Source of the DNA: Streptomyces peucetius
GTDB lineage: Bacteria > Actinomycetota > Actinomycetes > Streptomycetales > Streptomycetaceae
Assembly (NCBI RefSeq): GCF_025854275.1
Contig: NZ_CP107567.1
Location: 2,914,001 to 2,978,000 of the forward strand
DNA: 64,000 bases
Direction: 5' to 3'
Below the pieces are notes generated by a model, which was not told the origin of the DNA, did not search any database, and was given only the letters and a program-made list of their open reading frames with translations. Of this stretch, positions 43,324-52,705 are shown in pieces; position 1 is the stretch's first letter; every line of letters starts with the position of its first letter. Made by a program: the position numbers and the translations under genes.

Positions 43324-43803
43324 TCAGCCGCGCTGCCGCCGCCGGGCCGCCGACACCGCGCGCTCCGCCTCACGGCGGTCCTGCTTCTCGCGCAGCGTCT
43401 GCCGTTTGTCGTACTCCTTCTTGCCCTTCGCCAGCGCGATCTCGACCTTCGCCCGGCCGTCCTTGAAGTACAGGGCCAGCGGCACGATCGTGTGCCCCGT
43501 CTCCTGAGACTTCGACTCGAGCTTGTCGATCTCCGCCCGGTGCATCAGCAGCTTCCGCCGGCGGCGGGCGCTGTGGTTGGTCCAGGTGCCCTGGCTGTAC
43601 TCCGGCACGTGGACGTTGTGCAGCCATGCCTCGTTGCCGTCGATCTGGACGAAGCCGTCCGCCAGCGAGGCCCGTCCCTGGCGCAGCGACTTCACCTCGG
43701 TACCCATCAGCACGAGACCGCACTCGTAGGTGTCGAGAATGTGGTAGTCGTGCCGCGCCTTCTTGTTCTGCGCGATCAGTTTGCGCCCTGTTTCCTTAGC
43801 CAT
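43324..43803 (-). CDS. smpB: SsrA-binding protein SmpB
   Basis: A 159-residue OB-fold protein. Hallmarks: [45 protein letters not shown] at the N-terminus, [63 protein letters not shown] in the core, and a basic C-terminal tail ([18 protein letters not shown]) that enters the ribosomal decoding channel. It loads tmRNA onto stalled ribosomes. ATG 43803 is the start. The ssrA gene lies 100 bp downstream in the same direction. Confidence 0.98.
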   Translation of the reverse strand: MAKETGRKLIAQNKKARHDYHILDTYECGLVLMGTEVKSLRQGRASLADGFVQIDGNEAWLHNVHVPEYSQGTWTNHSARRRRKLLMHRAEIDKLESKSQETGHTIVPLALYFKDGRAKVEIALAKGKKEYDKRQTLREKQDRREAERAVSAARRRQRG

Positions 43804-43821
43804 AGTGCGGTCATTTTCGCA

Positions 43822-44979
43822 CTACGACCCTCCCCCGAGGCCACTCAATACCGTCTGCGCCCGTTTTTCGGCGCCCTCGGGCGCCACCAGGTCCGGAGTG
43901 ATGCCCTTGCCGTCGACGGCGTCACCCGACGGAGTCCGGTAGTGACCGACGGTGAGTTCGGCGACCGAGCCGTCCGGGAGCCTGCTCGGCATCTGCACCG
44001 AGCCCTTGCCGAAGGTACGGGTACCGACCGTGACGGCACGACCACGGTCCTTGAGGGCCCCCGCGACGAGTTCCGCGGCACTCATGGTGCCCGCGTCGAC
44101 GAGAGTGACGACGGGCCGCTCGGTGTCGCCGCCCTGTTCCGCAAGGAGGACCCGCTGCCGGCCGCGCTCGTCGTACGTGGCGACGAGGCCGCCGTCGAGG
44201 AAGGCCGACGCGGTGATGACCGCCTCCGACACCAGGCCGCCCGCATTGCCCCGCAGGTCGAGGAGGACGCCGGCGTCCGCGGGGGCGTCGCTCAGGGCCT
44301 TCCGTACCTGCATGCCGGAGCCTTTGGTGAACGACGAGACCCTGATCGCGACGGCGTCGTCAGCGAGCCGCTCCACGGTGACGGTCTCGGTGGTCAGCAG
44401 GGCGCGGGTGAGCGTCTCGGACCAGCGGCGCCCGTCGCGCTCCAACTCCAGGACCACGTCCGTGCCGCTGCCGCCGCGGAGCAGTGCCACGACCTCCGTG
44501 ACCGGCCGCCGGGCGACGTCGCCGCCGTCGATCGAGAGGAGCCGGTCGCCGGCCCTGATCCCGGCTCGTTCGGCGGGGCTGTCCCGCTGCACCCTGGCGA
44601 CCTCGACCCGGCCGTCGGCGGCGCGTCTCGCGCCCAGGCCGACGCCGGTGTACTCGCCGTCGAGTGCCTTGCGGAACTCCTCGTACTCCTGCTTGTCGTA
44701 GACGGCGCCCCAGCGGTCGCCGCTGCGGCTGACGACCTCCTCGGCCGCCTCCGTACCGGACTTGCCCTCCGCCGCGGCCTGTGCGGCGGCGCGGGCCACG
44801 TCCTCGCGGTCCACCGTCGCCGCGGCGGCACGGGCGGAGAGCGAACCGGGTGCGGAGTGGTCGTCCTGCGGCAGGCAATTGGTGGCCGCGGCCGTGGCCA
44901 GGACGAATCCGAAGACCAAAGTCAGGGCAGCCCCGCGGCGAATGCCGTGGGGCCGGGGACTGAACTCGGGACCCGACAT
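43822..44979 (-). CDS. Carboxyl-terminal processing protease (S41, CtpA-like)
   Basis: A 385-residue S41 peptidase. One N-terminal membrane anchor or signal (RGAALTLVFGFVLATAAATNCL, with a cysteine near residue 35 that might be lipidated), then a PDZ domain (GVGLGARRAADGRVEVARVQRDSPAERAGIRAGDRLLSIDG, about residues 110-185), then the catalytic core (GVLLDLRGNAGGLVSEAV; Ser in DAGTMSAAELVAGAL, Lys in GTRTFGKGSVQMPSRL). It cleaves near C-termini of extracytoplasmic proteins. ATG 44979; it ends 18 bp before smpB begins, and is separated from ftsX by a strong terminator. Confidence 0.92.
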   Translation of the reverse strand: MSGPEFSPRPHGIRRGAALTLVFGFVLATAAATNCLPQDDHSAPGSLSARAAAATVDREDVARAAAQAAAEGKSGTEAAEEVVSRSGDRWGAVYDKQEYEEFRKALDGEYTGVGLGARRAADGRVEVARVQRDSPAERAGIRAGDRLLSIDGGDVARRPVTEVVALLRGGSGTDVVLELERDGRRWSETLTRALLTTETVTVERLADDAVAIRVSSFTKGSGMQVRKALSDAPADAGVLLDLRGNAGGLVSEAVITASAFLDGGLVATYDERGRQRVLLAEQGGDTERPVVTLVDAGTMSAAELVAGALKDRGRAVTVGTRTFGKGSVQMPSRLPDGSVAELTVGHYRTPSGDAVDGKGITPDLVAPEGAEKRAQTVLSGLGGGS

Positions 44980-45004
44980 GGCGATGAGTCTAGGACAAGC
45001 AAAA

Positions 45005-45035
45005 GGCGCCGTACGGAGGTTGTCCGTACGGCGCC
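45005..45035 (-). terminator. Rho-independent terminator of ftsEX
   Basis: A perfect 13-bp stem, GGCGCCGTACGGA (45005-45017) with TCCGTACGGCGCC (45023-45035), 5-nt loop, followed on the minus strand by TTTTGCTTGT. Confidence 0.88.
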
Positions 45036-45046
45036 AGGGGCACTTG

Positions 45047-45964
45047 TCACACCTTCAGGTACTTGCGCAATGCGATGAAAGCGGCCACAGCGGGCATGAG
45101 CAGCCCGATCGCCAGCACCAGGGGCAACTTGGTGATCACGGCGTCCCAGCCGATGAAGTTGACCAGCTGCATCTTCTCGGAGAGCGCCAAGCCGTGGTCG
45201 ATCAGGAAGTAACGGCCCACCAGCAGCATCACGGAGGCGACCACACCGCCCAACAGGCCCGCGAATGCGGCTTCCATGATGAACGGCATCTGGATGTAGA
45301 AGCTCGACGCGCCGACGAGCCGCATGATGCCGGTCTCACGCCGACGGCTGAACGCCGAGACGCGCACGGTGTTGACGATGAGCATCAGCGCGATGACCAG
45401 CATCAGACCCATGACGAAGATCGCCGCCACGTTCATGCCGTTCATCAGTGAGAACAGGTTCTCCAGGATGTTGCGCTGGTCCTGGACCGACTGCACACCG
45501 TCCCGGCCGGCGAACGCGGTCGCCACGACCTTGTACTTCTCCGGGTCGTCCAGCTTCACCCGGAACGACTCCTGCATCTGGTCGGGGGTGATGGTGGACG
45601 CGATGGGGGTGTCGCCGTACTGCTCGCGGTAGTGCTTGTACGCCTGTTCCGCCGTCTCGTGGTGGACCACGTCGACGACGTCCATCTTCTTCAGATCGGC
45701 CTCGATCTGTTCCTTCTGCGCCGTGGTGACGGCCCCCTTGGAACACTGGGGCGAGGTCTCAGCGTCGTTCTTGTTGCAGAGGAAGATGGAGACGTTGACC
45801 TTGTCGTACCAGAAGTCCTTCATCGTGCTGACCTGCTCACGCATGAGCAGCGCACCACCGAACAGGGCGAGCGACAGGGCTACGGAGACGATCACCGCGA
45901 AGGTCATCGTGAGATTGCGGCGGAGACCGACCCCGATCTCCGACATCACGAACTGGGCGCGCAT
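45047..45964 (-). CDS. ftsX: Cell-division permease FtsX
   Basis: A 305-residue protein with one N-terminal membrane helix (RNLTMTFAVIVSVALSLALFGGALLM), a large extracellular loop (about residues 45-170, with two cysteines in LCNKNDAETSPQC), and three C-terminal helices (AIFVMGLMLVIALMLIVNTVRV; FIMEAAFAGLLGGVVASVML; LPLVLAIGLLMPAVAAFIAL). The RRRETGIMRLVGAS loop contacts FtsE. It transmits ATPase signals to extracellular peptidoglycan hydrolases. It follows ftsE by 40 bp. Confidence 0.96.
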   Translation of the reverse strand: MRAQFVMSEIGVGLRRNLTMTFAVIVSVALSLALFGGALLMREQVSTMKDFWYDKVNVSIFLCNKNDAETSPQCSKGAVTTAQKEQIEADLKKMDVVDVVHHETAEQAYKHYREQYGDTPIASTITPDQMQESFRVKLDDPEKYKVVATAFAGRDGVQSVQDQRNILENLFSLMNGMNVAAIFVMGLMLVIALMLIVNTVRVSAFSRRRETGIMRLVGASSFYIQMPFIMEAAFAGLLGGVVASVMLLVGRYFLIDHGLALSEKMQLVNFIGWDAVITKLPLVLAIGLLMPAVAAFIALRKYLKV

Positions 45965-46004
45965 GGCGTGCTGTCAGCCTTTCAGTCTTGCAGTCTGTCC
46001 GGGC

Positions 46005-46694
46005 TCAGTGCTGGTAGCCGTAGACGCCGCGGGCCTGGTCGCGGACGAGACGGCCCTTCTCGAGCTCGATGACGCGCTTGCGCATCTGGTCGACGATGTT
46101 CTGGTCGTGCGTCGCCATGATCACGGTGGTGCCGGTGCGGTTGATCCTGTCGAGCAGCTTCATGATGCCGACGGAGGTCTGCGGGTCGAGATTTCCCGTC
46201 GGCTCGTCCGCGATGAGCAGCATGGGGCGGTTGACGAAGGCCCGGGCGATCGCCACCCGCTGCTGCTCACCACCGGAGAGCTCGCCGGGCATCCGGTCCT
46301 CCTTGCCTCCGAGGCCGACGAGGTCGAGCACCTGGGGCACGGCCTTGCGGATCTCACCACGCGGCTTGCCGATGACCTCCTGGGCGAACGCCACGTTCTC
46401 GGCGACGGTCTTGTTGGGCAGGAGGCGGAAGTCCTGGAAGACGGTGCCCAGCTGGCGGCGCATCTGCGGCACCTTCCAGTTGGAGAGCCGGGCCAGGTCC
46501 TTGCCGAGGACATGGACCATGCCCTGGCTCGCGCGCTCCTCGCGCAGGACCAGCCGCAGGAACGTCGACTTGCCCGAACCGGACGAGCCCACGAGAAAGA
46601 CGAACTCGCCCTTCTCGATCTCGAGGGAGACGTCGCGCAGGGCAGGACGGTTCTGCCTGGGGTAGGTCTTGGAGACGTTGTCGAATCGGATCAC
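46005..46694 (-). CDS. ftsE: Cell-division ATPase FtsE
   Basis: A 229-residue ABC ATPase. Walker [10 protein letters not shown] (residues 36-44), Q-loop VFQDFRLLP, signature [14 protein letters not shown], Walker [11 protein letters not shown]-loop MATHDQ. It drives FtsX. The start is GTG 46694 (a Val-Ile-Arg-Phe start) and no ribosome-binding site is visible upstream, so either a leaderless transcript or an alternative start is possible. It shares its upstream 253-bp region with the divergent small zinc-ribbon gene. Confidence 0.97.
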   Translation of the reverse strand: MIRFDNVSKTYPRQNRPALRDVSLEIEKGEFVFLVGSSGSGKSTFLRLVLREERASQGMVHVLGKDLARLSNWKVPQMRRQLGTVFQDFRLLPNKTVAENVAFAQEVIGKPRGEIRKAVPQVLDLVGLGGKEDRMPGELSGGEQQRVAIARAFVNRPMLLIADEPTGNLDPQTSVGIMKLLDRINRTGTTVIMATHDQNIVDQMRKRVIELEKGRLVRDQARGVYGYQH

Positions 46695-46947
46695 GGGTGC
46701 ACCACGGTCGGCCGGGAGTAGGTGAGCGTGACCTTACGCGACTGCGCCTCGACCGCGCAGTCCCCGTCCTGGCTTGCGCATTTTGTCCGTTCGCCAACCA
46801 TGGGCAAATCCGGCGGCCCGCGCCGAAAAGCGCGCGAGCTGGCACAGTGGTAGGGGAACAGTCGCGTTTCCCTGGGCGTTGTCGGGAGAGAAATGTGCTT
46901 GCGGTCCGCGTACTCTGCGGCCCCGGCGCGCGGGAGGAGGAGAGCGC

Positions 46948-47130
46948 ATGACCTATGACCGATTGGTGTGCGCCAGCTGCGCGGCACCCGTCGCCGAGGG
47001 CCGCTGCCCGGTCTGCCGGGCCAATCGTGAGCGGCTTCAGCAGGAGGGCCCGCTGGCCGGCCTGAGCCCGGCGGCGCTGCTGGTCCTCCTGGTGGCGCTG
47101 GTGGCCGCGGTGGCCCTCCTGGCGGCCTAG
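46948..47130 (+). CDS. Small zinc-ribbon membrane protein
   Basis: A 60-residue protein with two C-x2-C knuckles (LVCASCAAPVAEGRCPVCRAN) followed by a C-terminal membrane helix (LSPAALLVLLVALVAAVALLAA). Its ATG is preceded by the strong GGGAGGAGG ribosome site, and the product has the compact tail-anchored-like zinc-ribbon design seen in many actinobacteria. The function is unknown. It is divergent from ftsE. Confidence 0.85.
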   Translation: MTYDRLVCASCAAPVAEGRCPVCRANRERLQQEGPLAGLSPAALLVLLVALVAAVALLAA

Positions 47131-47142
47131 GCGCCGCAGGCG

Positions 47143-47195
47143 CGTTCCCGCGCGCGGGAACGTGGAAAAGCCCGGGGCCTCGAGGGCCCCGGGCT
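47143..47195. terminator. Palindrome and terminator between convergent genes
   Basis: Two stacked elements follow the zinc-ribbon gene: a perfect 20-bp palindrome CGTTCCCGCG/CGCGGGAACG (47143-47162), and an 11-bp stem AGCCCGGGGCC (47169-47179) with GGCCCCGGGCT (47185-47195) that has TTTTC on the minus side. They likely serve as terminators for both convergent genes. Confidence 0.75.
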
Positions 47196-47228
47196 CTTCC
47201 TGTGTCAGTCCGTCACCGCACGTGTCGC

Positions 47229-48161
47229 CTAGGCGACGGTGCGGCCACCGCCCACGAGGCGCGGCAGCATACGGAAGCCGATGCCACCGGCGATCATCGT
47301 GGCGGCACCGACCAGCAGGAACGTGGTCTCGGCGGCGCCGGTCTCGGCCAGCTCACCGCCCTTGCCCGCACCGGCGTCGCCGGTCCCGGCCAGCTCTTCC
47401 TTGCCCTGGCCCTGCTCGACGGGCCGCGTGCCGGCGTTGTCGGTGTCGGTTCCGTCACCGTCACCGTCGATCACGCCGTCGTCGCCACCGTCGGTGTCGT
47501 TGTCGTTACCGCCGGCGCCGTTGCCGCCCGAGTCGCCGTTACCGCCCGAGTTGCCGTTGCCGCCCGAGTTGCCGTTGCCGCCAGTGGAGTCGTCGCCGCC
47601 GTTGCCACCGGTCTGCTCACCAGAGGTGCCCGTGCTGGTCTCGCCCGACGTACCGGTCGAGGTGCCCGTGCTGGTCTCACCGGACGTACCGGTCGAGGTG
47701 CCCGTGCTGGTCTCACCGGACGTACCGGTCGAGGTGCCCGTGCTGGTCTCACCGGACGTACCGGTCGAGGTGCCCGTGCTGGTCTCACCGGACGTACCGG
47801 TCGAGGTGCCCGTGCTGGTCTCACCGGACGTACCGGTCGAGGTGCCCGTGCTGGTCTCACCGGACGTACCGGTCGAGGTGCCCGTGCTGGTCTCACCGGA
47901 CGTACCGGTCGAGGTGCCCGTGCTGGTCTCGCCCGACGTGCCCGTGCTCGTACCACCGGACTCGCAGAGCGTCGGAATGACCTCGCAGTCATCGTCGTCG
48001 TTGTTGATGCCGACCTCGGCCTCGACACCGATGCCGGCGACCTCGGCCCCACCGGTCAGGTCGAAGGCCTGAGCCGCGCCGGCGGCCGTCAGTGACGCAC
48101 CCGCGGCGATCACTGCGCCGGCGGCGATACGCGCGACACGAACCCGCGTCTTCTTCGTCAT
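47229..48161 (-). CDS. Sortase-anchored (LAXTG) surface protein with Gly/Thr/Ser tandem repeats
   Basis: A 310-residue exported protein. A signal peptide (about residues 1-32, ending AGAAQAFD), a short folded part with one disulfide-capable pair (DCEVIPTLC), then residues about 70-190 made almost wholly of GTSTGTSGETST repeats, then Gly/Asn/Asp-rich sequence. It ends with a sorting signal, LAETG at about residue 275, hydrophobic helix FLLVGAATMIAGGIGF and tail RMLPRLVGG. LAXTG is the motif of class E sortases used in Streptomyces. ATG 48161 is preferred over 48191. Confidence 0.85.
   Translation of the reverse strand: MTKKTRVRVARIAAGAVIAAGASLTAAGAAQAFDLTGGAEVAGIGVEAEVGINNDDDDCEVIPTLCESGGTSTGTSGETSTGTSTGTSGETSTGTSTGTSGETSTGTSTGTSGETSTGTSTGTSGETSTGTSTGTSGETSTGTSTGTSGETSTGTSTGTSGETSTGTSTGTSGETSTGTSGEQTGGNGGDDSTGGNGNSGGNGNSGGNGDSGGNGAGGNDNDTDGGDDGVIDGDGDGTDTDNAGTRPVEQGQGKEELAGTGDAGAGKGGELAETGAAETTFLLVGAATMIAGGIGFRMLPRLVGGGRTVA
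47637..47930. repeat. 36-bp tandem coding repeats (nine GGTCTC-phased positions)
   Basis: GGTCTC occurs at exactly 36-bp spacing from 47637 to 47925 (nine positions, eight full units). The units are nearly identical, with GTCTCACC replaced by GTCTCGCC in the first and last. Each unit encodes twelve residues (GETSTGTSTGTS) in the minus-strand surface protein. It is an in-frame minisatellite, prone to copy-number change. Confidence 0.95.
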
Positions 48162-48377
48162 GTACTTGCTACCCCCAGTAGCTCTCGTCATTGGAGCAGC
48201 GCCAGGGGCAGCGGACGAGGAGCCGTTACGCCGTGCCCCCGTTCACACGCGCCCCAGAAACACGCATGCCGCGCGCCACACTTCCCAGTTTTCGAAAGCG
48301 CGTCAAGGTCGTTAGCGGACGCGATGTCCGAAATACCGTCAGTTGCCTGACCTGCGGGCATGCAACTGTGACATAAA

Positions 48378-48410
48378 AGGGAACTGCCGCCCCATGGACG
48401 GCAGTTCCCT
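48378..48410 (-). terminator. Rho-independent terminator of prfB
   Basis: A perfect 12-bp stem, AGGGAACTGCCG (48378-48389) with CGGCAGTTCCCT (48399-48410), 9-nt loop, followed by TTTTATG on the minus strand, 18 bp past the prfB stop. Confidence 0.88.
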
Positions 48411-48428
48411 TGTCGACAAAACGCTTCG

Positions 48429-49535
48429 CTACTTCTCCTGCTGCTTGCGCCAGCGAATTCCCGCCTCCAGGAACCCGTCGATCTCACCGTCGAGCACGGA
48501 CTGCGGGTTGCCCACCTCGAACTCGGTGCGCAGGTCCTTGACCATCTGGTACGGGTGCAGGACGTACGAACGCATCTGGTTTCCCCAGGAGTTGCCGCCG
48601 TCGCCCTTGAGGGCGTCCATCTTGGCCTGCTCCTCCTGGCGGCGGCGCTCGAGGAGCTTCGCCTGGAGGACGTTCATCGCGCTCGCCTTGTTCTGGATCT
48701 GGGAGCGCTCGTTCTGGCAGGAGACGACGATGCCCGTCGGGACGTGCGTGATGCGGACGGCGGAGTCCGTGGTGTTGACGCCCTGGCCGCCGGGGCCCGA
48801 GGCGCGGTAGACGTCGACGCGCAGCTCGGACTCGTCGATCTCCACGTGGTCGGACTGCTCGACGACCGGCAGCACCTCGACGCCCGCGAACGACGTCTGG
48901 CGGCGGCCCTGGTTGTCGAAGGGCGAGATGCGCACCAGCCGGTGCGTGCCCTGCTCGACGGAGAGCGTGCCGTACGCGTACGGCGCCTTGACGACGAAGG
49001 TGGTCGACTTGATGCCGGCCTCCTCCGCGTACGACGTCTCGTAGACCTCGGTGCCGTAGTTGTGCCGCTCGGCCCAGCGCAGGTACATGCGCTGGAGCTG
49101 CTCGGCGAAGTCGGCGGCGTCGACGCCGCCGGCCTCGGCGCGGATGTTGACGAGCGCCTCGCGCTCGTCGTACTCGCCGGACAGGAGGGTGCGGACCTCC
49201 ATCTCGTCCAGCGCCTTCCGCACCGCTTCCAGCTCGGCCTCGGCCTCGACCCGGGTGTCCGGGTCGTCCTCGGCCTCGGCGAGCTCGAAGAGCACCTCGA
49301 GGTCGTCGATACGGGCCCGGAGCGCCTCGGTCTTGCGCACCTCGGCCTGCAGATGCGAAAGCTTGCTGGTGATCTTCTGCGCCGCGTCGGGGTCGTCCCA
49401 CAGGGACGGTGCCGCCGCCTGCTCCTCGAGCACGGCGATGTCTGCCCTCATCCTGTCGAGGTCCAGAACGGCCTCGATCGACCCCATGGTCGAGGAAAGG
49501 GACTTCAGCTCTTCGGATACATCGACGACTGCCAC
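48429..49535 (-). CDS. prfB: Peptide chain release factor 2
   Basis: A 368-residue class I release factor for UGA/UAA. Coiled-coil N-terminal domain ([47 protein letters not shown]), the SPF tripeptide for stop-codon recognition ([13 protein letters not shown]), the GGQ loop ([17 protein letters not shown]). GTG 49535 starts the protein ([13 protein letters not shown]). Unlike E. coli prfB there is no in-frame UGA and no programmed frameshift. Confidence 0.97.
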   Translation of the reverse strand: MAVVDVSEELKSLSSTMGSIEAVLDLDRMRADIAVLEEQAAAPSLWDDPDAAQKITSKLSHLQAEVRKTEALRARIDDLEVLFELAEAEDDPDTRVEAEAELEAVRKALDEMEVRTLLSGEYDEREALVNIRAEAGGVDAADFAEQLQRMYLRWAERHNYGTEVYETSYAEEAGIKSTTFVVKAPYAYGTLSVEQGTHRLVRISPFDNQGRRQTSFAGVEVLPVVEQSDHVEIDESELRVDVYRASGPGGQGVNTTDSAVRITHVPTGIVVSCQNERSQIQNKASAMNVLQAKLLERRRQEEQAKMDALKGDGGNSWGNQMRSYVLHPYQMVKDLRTEFEVGNPQSVLDGEIDGFLEAGIRWRKQQEK

Positions 49536-49654
49536 GGGTCCAGCGTAACGGCTGAGCGGACGGACCAGTGCTGCCCCCGGCACCCGGGGTCCGGACGCCA
49601 CCGGGCGGCGGCCTCCAGGGGCCGCCCCGCCCGGTTACGACGGCGCCGCGGGCC

Positions 49655-50926
49655 CTACGGCTCCGAGGGCGCCGACTGCTGGTTGTCCTGCGGCGGCGCC
49701 TGGCCGTCGTCGCCGCTGGTGGCCAGCCAGCCCCCGACGCCGACCGCCGCGGCCACGGCGAGAGCGACGACACCGACCGTGATGCGGCGCCTGCGCACCG
49801 CGGCGGCCCGGTTCCGGGCGGAGCCCGGCCTGCGCTGGCCGGGCGTGCGCGGGGCGCGCGCCGTGCCGTGGGCACCGCCCGCGAGCTCGTCGGGGGCGGG
49901 GACCCGCATCGAGGTGTGGGTGTCGCGGTTCGAGTCGGCCGGTGCGGCGCCCGGCACCAGCGGCACCGCGCCGCGGCGGCGCTGCTCGCCGGGTGCGGGC
50001 TGCGCGACGTCCTCGTACGGCTCGGCGGGTTGCTCCGCGTCGGGCTCGTCGACGTCGAGGGGCGGGATGCCCTCGAGCGTCGGCAGCAGGTCGTGCAGCC
50101 GGGACGCCACCTCGGAGGCGCGCAGCCGCGAGGCGGGCGCCTTCGCCAGGCACTGGACGACGAGCTGCCAGAGCTCGTCGGGGATGCCGGGCAGCGGCAC
50201 CACGGTCTCGGTGACGTGGCGGCGCAGGACGGCGCCGGGGTGCCCGCCGCCGAAGGGGGTGAAGCCGGCCAGCAGCTCGTAGAGGACCGTGGCGAGGGCG
50301 TAGATGTCGACGGCCGCGCGGGGCGGCAGGCCCTCGACGATCTCGGGGGCGATGTAGTCGGGGGTGCCGATGATGCCCGAGGGGTTCGGCGCCGTGCCAA
50401 CGGAGGGGCGCGGCGCCTTGGTGCGGCGCGGGGTGTCGATCAGCTTGGCGACACCGAAGTCGGTGAGGAGGGCGGGGTGGGAGCCGGCGGGCCCGAGAGG
50501 GCCTTCCATGTCGAGCAGGATGTTCTCCGGCTTGACGTCCCGGTGCACGACGCCCGACGCGTGGGCGGCCGCGAGGCCGTCGGCGACGTCCGCGATGATC
50601 GCGACCGCGGCCGCCGGTGCGAGCCGGCGCTCGCGCTCCAGGCGGGTGCGCAGATCGGTGCCGCGCACGAGCTGCATGACCAGGGCGAGGTCGTTGCCGT
50701 CGACGACGAGGTCGCGGACGCCGACGACCCTGGGGTGGTCGAGCCCGAGCAGGGCGGTGCGCTCCTGGACGAAGCGTCCGACCAGCTCCTGGTCGGAGGC
50801 CAGGTCCTCGCGAAGAAGCTTGATGGCGACGGGCCCTTCGGGTCCCTCGCCGAGCCACACCGTGCCGGCGCTGCCCCGCCCCAGGATCTGGTGGGCCGTG
50901 TACCGGCTGCCGATATTCCGTGCCAA
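49655..50926 (-). CDS. pkaB: Membrane Ser/Thr protein kinase (PkaB-like)
   Basis: A 423-residue Hanks-type kinase with TTG start at 50926 (MARNIGSRYTAHQIL) after GAGGGA. Glycine loop GRGSAGTV, Lys in VAIKLL, HRDVKPENILL, DFGVAKL, IAPE are all intact; the activation segment carries SVGTAPNPSGIIGTPDY. A single membrane helix (VGVVALAVAAAVGVGGWLA) lies near the C-terminus with a short external tail; no PASTA repeats. It lies directly downstream of a second kinase gene on the same strand. The symbol follows S. coelicolor order from memory. Confidence 0.9.
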   Translation of the reverse strand: MARNIGSRYTAHQILGRGSAGTVWLGEGPEGPVAIKLLREDLASDQELVGRFVQERTALLGLDHPRVVGVRDLVVDGNDLALVMQLVRGTDLRTRLERERRLAPAAAVAIIADVADGLAAAHASGVVHRDVKPENILLDMEGPLGPAGSHPALLTDFGVAKLIDTPRRTKAPRPSVGTAPNPSGIIGTPDYIAPEIVEGLPPRAAVDIYALATVLYELLAGFTPFGGGHPGAVLRRHVTETVVPLPGIPDELWQLVVQCLAKAPASRLRASEVASRLHDLLPTLEGIPPLDVDEPDAEQPAEPYEDVAQPAPGEQRRRGAVPLVPGAAPADSNRDTHTSMRVPAPDELAGGAHGTARAPRTPGQRRPGSARNRAAAVRRRRITVGVVALAVAAAVGVGGWLATSGDDGQAPPQDNQQSAPSEP

Positions 50927-51055
50927 GACTGCTCCCTCAGCGGCTGGCGTTGTCCCACAACGTACGCGGGCATCCGGGTGCTGTGTGGCCCGGATGGCGC
51001 CAACCTCCACTTCTGCGGGATAAGTCGGCCCACAGAAGTCGACAAAACGACAGGG

Positions 51056-52705
51056 TTACTGCTGGTTACCGACTTGGTCGGCGGTGTCCTTGGCCTCGCC
51101 GATCTGTGAGATCCAGTCCGTGACCGTCGACACGGTGTCACCGATCGCTTCCCAGTAGCCCTTGCCCTCCGCGACCCAGCCCTGGAGCGGGGTGAGCTCC
51201 CAGATCAGCCAGCCGGCCACGACGAACAGCAGCACCGTGAACAGGCAGCCCTTGAGGCAGCCCAGCCCCGGGATGCGCATCGGGTTCGCGCGCTGCCTCG
51301 GCTGCCGCGGCGGCCGCTGCGCGGGCGGCTGCGGGGGCGGCGGCGCCTGCGGAGGCGCGTACTGCTGCTGCTGGGGGGCGTACTGCTGGCGCTGCGGCTG
51401 GGGCGCCGGCGCGTACGGCTGCGGCTGGGGGCGCTGCGGCGATCGCTGCTGCTGCCGGTTCTGCGGCGGCTGCTGCGGTGCCTGGCGCTGCGGGCGGCGG
51501 CGCAGCGGGTCCTGGCTCGGGTCGAGGTACTGGACCTGCGTCTGCTCGTTGCGGTCCCGCGCGGCGCGGAGCTGGCTCTGCCAGGGGTGCGGCTCCTCCG
51601 GACCCGGCTGCCCCTGGGGCACGGGCGGCATGACGGCGGTCGGGTCGGCCGTACCGCCGGGCTGCCCCGTCTGCGGCATGACGCTGGTCGCGGCGGCGGG
51701 GTCGTACGCCGAGCTGCCGCTTCCGCCGCCGGTGTTCGGCAGGACCTGCGTCGGGTCGGAGGCTCCCGGCGTGCCGGGCACCGGCGCCGGCGCCGGGTCC
51801 GGCGCCAGCAGGGCGCCGACGCCGAGTGCGGCGTCGACCTGGGCGGCGTTCGCGTGCACGCCGATGCCGGCGGCGACCGTACGCAGACCACGGGCGAGGT
51901 TCTCGGCGCTGGGCCGCTCCGACGGCTCCTTGCGCAGACAGCGCTCTATGACGGTCCACAGGGGCTCGGGGACCGTGGTGGGCCGCCGGGGCTCCTCGCT
52001 GAGGTGGCGGTGCAGCACCTCGAGCGCAGTGCCGCCCGCGAACGGGGGGCGTCCGGTGACCAGCTCGTACAGCAGGATGCCCGCGCCGTAGATGTCGACC
52101 GCCGACGTCTGCGGGCGGCCCTCCGCGGACTCCGGCGCGACGTACGCGGGGGTGCCGACGAACTCGTGGGTCCTGGTCAGGCCCGGGGAGTCGGCGAGCC
52201 GCGCGATGCCGAAGTCGGTCAGCATCGGGTGCATCTGGCCGTCGGCATCCGTCTTGAGCAGCACGTTCGCCGGCTTCAGGTCGCGGTGGACGACGCCGTC
52301 GGCGTGGCTCGAGGCGAGCGCGTCCGCGATCTGGGCGGTCATCAGCGACGCCGCGACCGGGCTGAGCGGGCCGCTCTCGCGCAGGTAGCGGTGCAGGTCG
52401 GGGCCGTCGACCAGGTCCATCACCAGGGCGAGGAGATCGCCCTCGACGACGAGGTCGCGGGTGCGGACGATGTTCGGGTGGGTGAGACGGAGCAGGACGG
52501 AGCGTTCCCGGAGGAAACGCATCACCACGTCCGCGTCGTTCGCGAGCTCCTCCTTGAGGACCTTGATCGCGACGGTCTCACCGGGCTGTCCCGCGACGGC
52601 CGCCTCGGCGCCCGCGGTCTCCCGCTGGCGGGCTCGCCAGACGGTGCCCGTGGCGCCGCGCCCGAGGGGCTCCTCGAGCAGGTACTTGCTGCCTACCGGC
52701 CGCAC
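51056..52705 (-). CDS. pkaA: Membrane Ser/Thr protein kinase with Gln/Pro-rich linker (PkaA-like)
   Basis: A 549-residue kinase. Intact motifs: GRGATGTVW, VAIKVL, HRDLKPANVLL, DFGIARL, GTPAYVAPES, DIYGAGILLYEL. Residues 285-480 are a low-complexity proline/glutamine juxtamembrane region (QQYAPQQQQYAPPQ), then one membrane helix (GCLFTVLLFVVAGWLIWEL, about 485-505) and a short external helix. The start is GTG 52705 with GGAG 9 nt upstream. In S. coelicolor the two kinases PkaA and PkaB are adjacent in this order. Confidence 0.92.
   Translation of the reverse strand: MRPVGSKYLLEEPLGRGATGTVWRARQRETAGAEAAVAGQPGETVAIKVLKEELANDADVVMRFLRERSVLLRLTHPNIVRTRDLVVEGDLLALVMDLVDGPDLHRYLRESGPLSPVAASLMTAQIADALASSHADGVVHRDLKPANVLLKTDADGQMHPMLTDFGIARLADSPGLTRTHEFVGTPAYVAPESAEGRPQTSAVDIYGAGILLYELVTGRPPFAGGTALEVLHRHLSEEPRRPTTVPEPLWTVIERCLRKEPSERPSAENLARGLRTVAAGIGVHANAAQVDAALGVGALLAPDPAPAPVPGTPGASDPTQVLPNTGGGSGSSAYDPAAATSVMPQTGQPGGTADPTAVMPPVPQGQPGPEEPHPWQSQLRAARDRNEQTQVQYLDPSQDPLRRRPQRQAPQQPPQNRQQQRSPQRPQPQPYAPAPQPQRQQYAPQQQQYAPPQAPPPPQPPAQRPPRQPRQRANPMRIPGLGCLKGCLFTVLLFVVAGWLIWELTPLQGWVAEGKGYWEAIGDTVSTVTDWISQIGEAKDTADQVGNQQ

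Noticed and set aside
47637..47930. Possible CRISPR array (regular 36-bp repeats)
   Set aside because: Repeats are directly abutting with no unique spacers, are in frame, and encode a protein repeat; no cas genes nearby.
48429..49535. Programmed frameshift in prfB
   Set aside because: The reading frame is continuous from GTG 49535 to the stop with no early in-frame UGA.
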